Shown here in pieces: positions 48,360 to 64,000 of a DNA stretch of 64,000 nucleotides (position 1 is the stretch's first letter; every line of letters begins with the position of its first letter). The position numbers and the translations under genes were made by a program. Below the pieces are notes generated by a model. That model was not told the DNA's origin. It ran no database searches and was given only the letters and a program-made list of their open reading frames with translations. Source of the DNA: Nematostella vectensis (taxonomy: Eukaryota > Cnidaria > Anthozoa > Actiniaria > Edwardsiidae); NCBI RefSeq assembly GCF_932526225.1, contig NC_064047.1:5145501-5209500 (forward strand), read 5' to 3'.

Positions 48360-48745
48360 GTCGATTGGTTCATATTAGTAAAACAAAACACACTGATTGG
48401 TTCATATGGTAAGACAAAATAAGCTGATTGTTTCGGACAAAAGAAGCTTATTGGTTAGAATGGTAAGATAAAAGAATCTTATTACTTCATCCAGAAAGAC
48501 AAAATATGCTGATTGGTTCATATGTTGAAACAAAAAAAAAAGCCAATTGGTTCATATGGTAAGACAAAAGAAGCTTATTGGTTCATCCATAAAGACAAAA
48601 TATGCTGATTGGTTCATATGGTAAGACAAAAGAAGCTGATTGCTTCATCCAGAAAGACAAAATATGCTGATTGGTTCATATGGTAAGACAAAAGAAGCTG
48701 ATTGGCTTATATGGTAAGACAAAGGACGCTGATTGGTTGGTAAAT
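48360..48745. repeat. About 31-bp tandem array with ATTGGTT in most units
   Basis: About 12 units of the type GCTGATTGGTTCATATGGTA + AGACAAAAGAA. On the minus strand each ATTGG reads CCAAT. The array ends within four bases of the malic enzyme stop codon (48749-48751), so it probably forms the start of that gene's 3' untranslated region. Confidence 0.9.
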
Positions 48746-48748
48746 GTA

Positions 48749-58547
<9,799 letters not shown>

Positions 58548-59106
58548 ATTTTTAAGGGAAGAATTTCTCCAAACGATATTCTTGTCAGAGTTTATCCCGT
58601 ACTTCAGCACTCGAGAGTTCCCTGGAAACACGTCATTGGTTGATCAAAGCTTGACCTTTGATATTCGTGCACAAAATATCTGCGATTGTCTAGGCTTGTG
58701 GTTCAACTTTGTAGATGTCACGTCTGTGATCAAATAATTTGGCAACTGAGGCGTGCGGGTTTGCACGCGCCTATTATATCCAAGCAAGGAGGTAAGTATT
58801 ACCCTATGGTATTACCCCCCGCATTGATGTACCTGTTATCTAAGGGTAATACAGCAAAATTTATACCGGAGGCGATAAGCTTCCATTAAATTATTTTATT
58901 TCGAGCACAATAATTTTGTATTTCAACATATTAATAAATTATTGCCTTTTTTGCAAAATACTTAAATTATGTTACGTTTTAGCATGATTTTCATTGCGTT
59001 CTTTTTTCGCCAGTAAACTAAAACCGAAGCTATCTTGACATGAAATAACATTCGATTTCAAATGCGGTTTCACAATAATATAATAATGGGATAAAAAATA
59101 TCTCAC

Positions 59107-59193
59107 CTCAAGAGAAGAACTTCCTAAAGGCCCTGCTGATTGCTTCCCTTGTTCTTGCTCAAGAAAGCATATGGTCGCCCTGTGAAGAAGCAC
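59107..59193 (-). other. Possible alternative 5' exon of malic enzyme
   Basis: Minus strand: ATG at 59193, open for 29 codons, then a good donor TTGAG|GTGAGATA at 59107. Its phase (0) does not fit malic enzyme exon 2 (phase 2). If used, it would therefore be a non-coding leader exon or belong to another transcript. Confidence 0.3.
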
Positions 59194-59469
59194 GGACGAC
59201 TCCAGCCTTGTTGACAGCGCTCGTATCGTAAATTAGCCTTTTCGCGAGTCAGCGGCTACACGTCGGCTAATCGTAAATACGTAAATAAAGATTCAGAATC
59301 GTGCTTGACAGTTGTCGGTAAAACAATTCAGCGTCATCACGAAAGAAAACTTGCGCGCGCGCCTACATACGCTACCGCTGTACCGTGGCGCGAGTTTGGA
59401 AAAGGAAAACCGATCGAAAGAAACAAGTTACCGGTCTTCTAGAATGAATGATCTTTTATTGGAATAATA
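59194..59469. promoter_or_regulatory. Divergent promoter region between malic enzyme leader and HTATSF1
   Basis: This 276-bp interval between two outward-facing start regions is locally rich in CpG (GCGCGCGCG near 59354, CGTGGCGCGAG near 59382). No TATA box was seen. Its role as a shared promoter is inferred from gene orientation. Confidence 0.4.
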
Positions 59470-62400
59470 ATGGGAGATGATACGCCTGTGGATACTAGAG
59501 AGTTCGTGGAAGAGCTTAAGAAGCAAGCTAGTTTAGTGTCGGAGAGCGAGAGCGGTGATGTTTCTTCTGATCGACAATCTTGGGCAGCTGGACCAGGAGA
59601 TACCTCGGGCTATGAGTGGGATCCCGTACGTCAAGGGTGGTTTCCTAAGGTAGTATCTTGTAAAGTTTACCTCTACCACGAAAACTTAGATTGCATCTAA
59701 CTTGTGTTTGTTATAATCCCATTTTTTAACCAGATTTTATAGTATATTTTTAGCATTACTTTTAAATCACTTAAGTATACGTTTGAGAAACTTCCGAAGG
59801 GTACTGCACAATAGCTGGAGTGGGTAGGAGGGAGCAAACTTTTGACTTAGCTTAGGTATAGAAAATTATAACCATTGTGTGGCCAATAATGTATCACATG
59901 TTGTTGAAGAAAGAAATTGAATGGTTGCAAATTGTGAAAACAAAAGTATTTGGAAGGCTAGAAACATTGAATAATCTCTTGCATGGGAGGGGGGGGGGGG
60001 GGTAAGTAAACACTAGAAGTAGGAGCATTCCTAGGGCCGCTTGGCCACCTAAGAATGGGTAATTCTTATTGTAAGATCACCAAATACTATCATTGTTTCA
60101 TATGATACATATGACTGTGCACCCCCCCCCCCCCTCAGCGATCCTGTGTTTGCACCATAGCAGTGTTGAATTATCATGTTACCCCTGTATCTTGCTGAAT
60201 TCTTTTGTGAGATAGAATAAACATTCTATTGGTAAGACTTGACTTGATACATATTCTGCTGTATTCTCTTGTGAGATACAATAACTATTCTATTGGTAAG
60301 ACTTGACTTGATACATATTCTGCTGTATTCTCTTGTAAGATGCAATAACCATGGTAAAACTTTAATAGCTACAGTATTTGTCTTACAGGTGGATGAAGAC
60401 TTTATAGCATCCTATCAGCTAAGTTATGGCTTTACATCTACTGAAGAACAAAATAAAATGGAGACAACTACAAACGCAAATGATACAACATCATCACCTA
60501 ATAAGCAGCTTAAAGCAGTGCATGCTGGGGAAAAACGTGTTGTTGACAGTAGTACAGAAGAGGTAAGGTGATTATGCATGACAAAGATTTTATGATAAGC
60601 ACACTGTTGATTTTTTTTCTTTGAATGTTTGGTCAAAGAAGACTATTGTTTGCTCTACAACTACTTTTTTTTTAATCAAGCCAAGAAAGGTTACTGATTC
60701 AGTAGATTAGATGAGGGCAATAAGTTAGAAAACTAAATAGTTATTAGTAAACCTCACTTAAATTAATTTTGTTGTGTATTGTTTATTATTTGTTTACAGA
60801 ATGCCAGTGGAGAGCAGCCCGATGGTAAAAAGAAAAAGACAAAGGAAGAAGGTTTGTTTGCTTTAAACTTAAAACTTACCTAAGACTTACTCAAGACAAT
60901 TTGGCGAGACACTGATTTGGTGATATATCTATGAGATATTGGCTTCACAAATTTCTCAGCAAAACTCTTTCTGAAATTAAGGAATGCCCTAAATCTTTCT
61001 GAAATAAGGAATGCCCTAAATCTTTCCGAAAATAAGGAATGCTCTAAATCTTTCTGAAAATAAGGAAGGCCCTAAATCTTTCTGAAAATAAGGAATGCCC
61101 TAAATCTTTCTGAAAATAAGGAATGCCCTAAATCTTTCTGAAAATAAGGAATGTCCTAAATCTTTCTGAAAATAAGGAATGCCCTAAATCTTTCTGAAAA
61201 TAAGGAATGCCCTAAATCTTTCTGAAAATAATGAATGCCCTAAATCTTTCTGAAAATAATGAATGCCCTAAATCTTTCTGAAAATAAGGAATGCCCTAAA
61301 TCTTTCTGAAAATAAGGAATGCCCTAAATCTTTCTGAAAATAAGGAATGTCCTAAATCTTTCTGAAAATAAGGAATGCCCTAAATCTTTCTGAAAATAAG
61401 GAATGCCCTAAATCTTTCCGAAAATAAGGAATGCCCTAAATCTTTCTGAAAATAAGGAATGCTTGGTACAAGCATGGCTCGTTTAAATAAAATTGCCCAG
61501 TTCTTCCACAGGTATCCCAAGTTATTCTCTACTGAGACTCATATTACTACAGTAATACTTAAGTAATAATAGCCAGAAAGCGGTTTAGCAGCTGGAAATT
61601 TTTTATGAGAATTCGCAGAATATTGAAAATGGCATTTAGAGGGGGGCGTAAGGTGGGTGCGAAAAGTGCACAGAAAAATGAAAAAAATCCGCACAGAAAA
61701 ATGCCAAAAATACATAAAACCGCCAAAATAAGGCAATAGCAGTAAACAGCGCAGTCTAGAGAAACCGCAATACCATGGAATAAAGTACAAAAAAACCAAC
61801 AAACTGGAACACCAGATTTAAGGCAAAACCGCATCACTGCAAACCCTTTCGCCCCCCTCCATTAACAATTTCTGTACTACAGTAAAAATACGAATATTTT
61901 GGCGCATCTTATTTTTTTTAGGATGGTTTCAACCTGATCCGGAGAAAAACCCTAATGTATATGTATCAGGTAAGTTGTGGGAAGCTGGATACAAATTTCA
62001 CAGAAAGCAGAGCAAGGACAATAGATTATGTAGCATTATAAATGATAATGTTCCTTATTACTGTCTTTGAGAAAATCCAAAAAAAAGTAAGAGATATGTT
62101 ATTGAAGGTCTCCTCCTAAATGTTTTTTTTAAATTTTTTTCTTCAAGGTGTGTAATTCTACTTTTTTTAGATATTACCTCAACTGTATTCTTCCTACAGG
62201 TTTACCATTAGATATAACAGATGAAGAATTTGTTGAATTGATGAGCAAATATGGTATCATCATGGAGGACCCCGACACCCGTAAGTTCACCACCCCTCCC
62301 CCCTAAAGAAACATGTCAATTTCATTTGTTATCATTTGTCTATATCTTCTTCTGGCATAAGATACACCTACCGTACCCCTCCCCTCCTTCAGATGCACCT

Positions 62401-64000
62401 GACACACTGACCCCCTCCCCTCCTTTAGATGCACCTGACAAACCCACCCCTCTCCTCCTTCAAAGGCACCTGACACACCCACCCCTCCCCTCCTTCAGAT
62501 GCACCTGACACACCTACCCCTCCCCTTCTTCATATGCACCTGACACAGCCACCCCTCCCCTCCTTTAGATGCACCTGACACACCCACCCCACCCCTCCTT
62601 CAGATGCACCTGACACACCCATCCATCCCCTCCTTCAGATGCACCTGACACACCGACCCCTCCCTCCTTTAGATGCACCTGATACACCCAACCCTTTCCT
62701 CCTACAGATGCACCTGACACACCCACCCCTCCCCTTTTTAAGATGCAACTGACACACCCACCCCTCCCCTCCTTCAGATGCACCTGACACACCCACCCCT
62801 CCCCTTTTTAGATGCACCTGACACACCCATCCATCCCCTCCTTCAGATGCACCTGACACACCCACCCCTCCCCTCCTTCAGATGCACCTGACACACCCAC
62901 CCCTCCCCTTTTTAGATGCACCTGACACACCCACCCCTCTCCTCCTTCAGATGCACCCGACACACCAACCCCCCTCCTTTAAATACACCAGACACACCCA
63001 CCCACCCCTCCCCCTCCCCTCCCCTCCTTATAGTTGCACCTGACACACCCACCCCTCCCCTCCTTTAGATGCACCTAACACACCCACCCCTCCCCTCCTT
63101 ATAGTTGCACCTAACACACCCACCCCTCCCCTCCTTATAGTTGCACCTAACACACCCACCCCTCCCCTCCTTATAGTTGCACCTAACACACCCACCCCTC
63201 CCCTCCTTATAGTTGCACCTGACACACCCACCCCTCCCCTCCTTTAGATGCACCTAACACACCCATCCCTCCCCTCCCCTCCTTTAGATGCACCTAACAC
63301 ACCCACCCCTCCCCTCCTTTAGATGCACCTAACGCACCCACCCCTCCCCTCCTTCAGATTTACCTGATGCAGCCACCTCTCTTTTTTCAGATGCACATAA
63401 AAATTTTGCCAAAGTTTTTATTTGCTTTTGAACTATTTAATTATTTTGTAGAAAAGCCTAAGATAAAGTTGTATAGAGATGAGGAAGGAAAACCTAAAGG
63501 GGACGGTAGATGCTGCTACCTTAAGGTATTGATTGGGGGCCTAGTACATGTACTAACAACAGGATACCCATACTAACATATTAAAGTTTGGTAGGCTCAA
63601 GATAAGAGCTTTAAAACATTTAAACAAGGTGTCCCCTAAAAGGAGAGCCATTGTATGCATGCAGCATGCAGTATGACGAGAAGAAACTAAAGTGTTTTTT
63701 TTTTAGGTTGAAGCACTTTTAACATTTGGAATCCTTTGGGAATAAAGGACATTAAAGATAAAAAAAAAAATGTTTTTTTAGAAATAAAGTAGTTTCAAAT
63801 TGTTGGGGAGAAATCTTTGCTGTGCCAGTTCTATGGAATGATAAGAGAGCTGTGCTCTTGTCTTTTAGATGGCTAGTGTGCATCTTGCTATAGATTTACT
63901 TGATGAAGCTGAATACAAGAAGAGTACTCTTCATGTAGAACAGGTACAAAATGCTTTGATTAGAGTCACAGAACCTTTTTATAATCAGAACTGTACCTTC
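59470..64000 (+). CDS. HTATSF1: HTATSF1 (Tat-SF1/CUS2-type splicing factor), 5' part
   Basis: Seven plus-strand exons are visible: 59470-59649, 60389-60562, 60800-60851, 61922-61969, 62200-62280, 63452-63525 and 63869-63943. All phases agree and give 228 residues. The gene then leaves the window after a donor at 63944. The N-terminal part has an acidic segment and the YEWDPVRQGWFPK and DEDFIASYQLSYGF blocks characteristic of HTATSF1. The first RRM begins at residue about 147 with RNP2 VYVSGLPLDIT and RNP1 KGDGRCCYLK, and runs to the window end. The second RRM (UHM) and acidic tail would lie outside. HTATSF1/CUS2 proteins act in the nucleus with U2 snRNP and SF3B1 in branch-site recognition. 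Introns 3 and 5 contain minisatellites. Confidence 0.93.
60020..60155. mobile_element. Dispersed MITE family copy in HTATSF1 intron 1
   Basis: GGCCGCTTGGCCACCTAAGAATGGGTAATTCTTATTGTAAG...ATACATATGACTGTGCACCCCC matches the family seen at 1285-1425 and 50795-51190. Confidence 0.55.
60975..61462. repeat. 28-bp tandem array, about 17 units, in HTATSF1 intron 3
   Basis: Units AAATCTTTCTGAAAATAAGG + AATGCCCT with few substitutions. The array ends just before a unique stretch leading to the exon at 61922. Confidence 0.95.
62370..63390. repeat. 34- to 36-bp tandem array, about 28 units, in HTATSF1 intron 5
   Basis: Units of the type CCTCCTTCAGATGCACCTGA + CACACCCACCCCTCC, with sub-variants TTTAGATGCACC, TTATAGTTGCACC and CACCTAACAC. 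The purine-poor strand is the HTATSF1 sense strand. Minus-strand frames repeating GCVRCI and GVSGA are artefacts of the array. Confidence 0.95.

Noticed and set aside
62251-63253. GVSGA/GCVRCI-repeat proteins on the minus strand and Pro-rich plus frame
   Set aside because: Frames created by the intron 5 minisatellite of HTATSF1.

Overview
This is a eukaryotic, intron-rich genomic window. Its three ordinary genes (a WASF/WAVE actin regulator, a mitochondrial malic enzyme and the splicing factor HTATSF1) are metazoan. A FADD-type death adaptor, short introns, many MITE-like elements and low GC fit a cnidarian such as a sea anemone. The species is inferred from gene content and repeat style and was not confirmed by any search.

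Left part, 1-39775: a recent segmental and tandem duplication zone. A unit of about 4.7 kb (unit A) starts at 1, 4671, 9409, 22970 and 27691, with a further 5'-truncated copy at 20892-22969. Units at 9409 and 27691 run into a second block (block B, about 11492-19433 and 29671-39775). Block B carries, on the minus strand, (i) the first coding exon of an unrecognised gene and (ii) a five-exon FADD-like gene (death effector domain exon, then death domain exon). The long first intron of each FADD-like copy is filled by two minisatellites: a 21-bp array containing CAGCTG, and a 24-bp array containing the forkhead core TGTTTAC (about 59 units in copy 1, about 166 in copy 2). FADD-like copy 2 (32648-39451) can be spliced into an intact protein of 213 residues. 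Copy 1 (14469-19140) has lost the splice donor of its DED exon through a 13-bp deletion. Small minus-strand exons, all compatible with phase 1-1, recur in unit A and can be joined in frame to the unrecognised first exon. This suggests a gene that grew by tandem exon duplication.

Right part, 39776-64000: mostly single-copy. An intergenic stretch holds a 20-bp array (40564-40920). Then come WASF on the minus strand (42770-45704, three coding exons, 440 residues), a gene-poor stretch with YY1-like promoter motifs, a 13-exon mitochondrial malic enzyme on the minus strand (48749-58547, 611 residues), and divergently from it HTATSF1 on the plus strand (59470 to the window end, first seven exons). 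Introns here hold a 156-bp Mutator-like foldback element, copies of a dispersed MITE family, and two minisatellites inside HTATSF1. One of these is an array of about 28 units, each shaped like a 3' splice site.

Most long uninterrupted reading frames in the window (up to 1280 codons) are minisatellite artefacts. The real genes were built from exon boundaries, phase agreement and family recognition. Exon edges were read by eye and not from transcripts.
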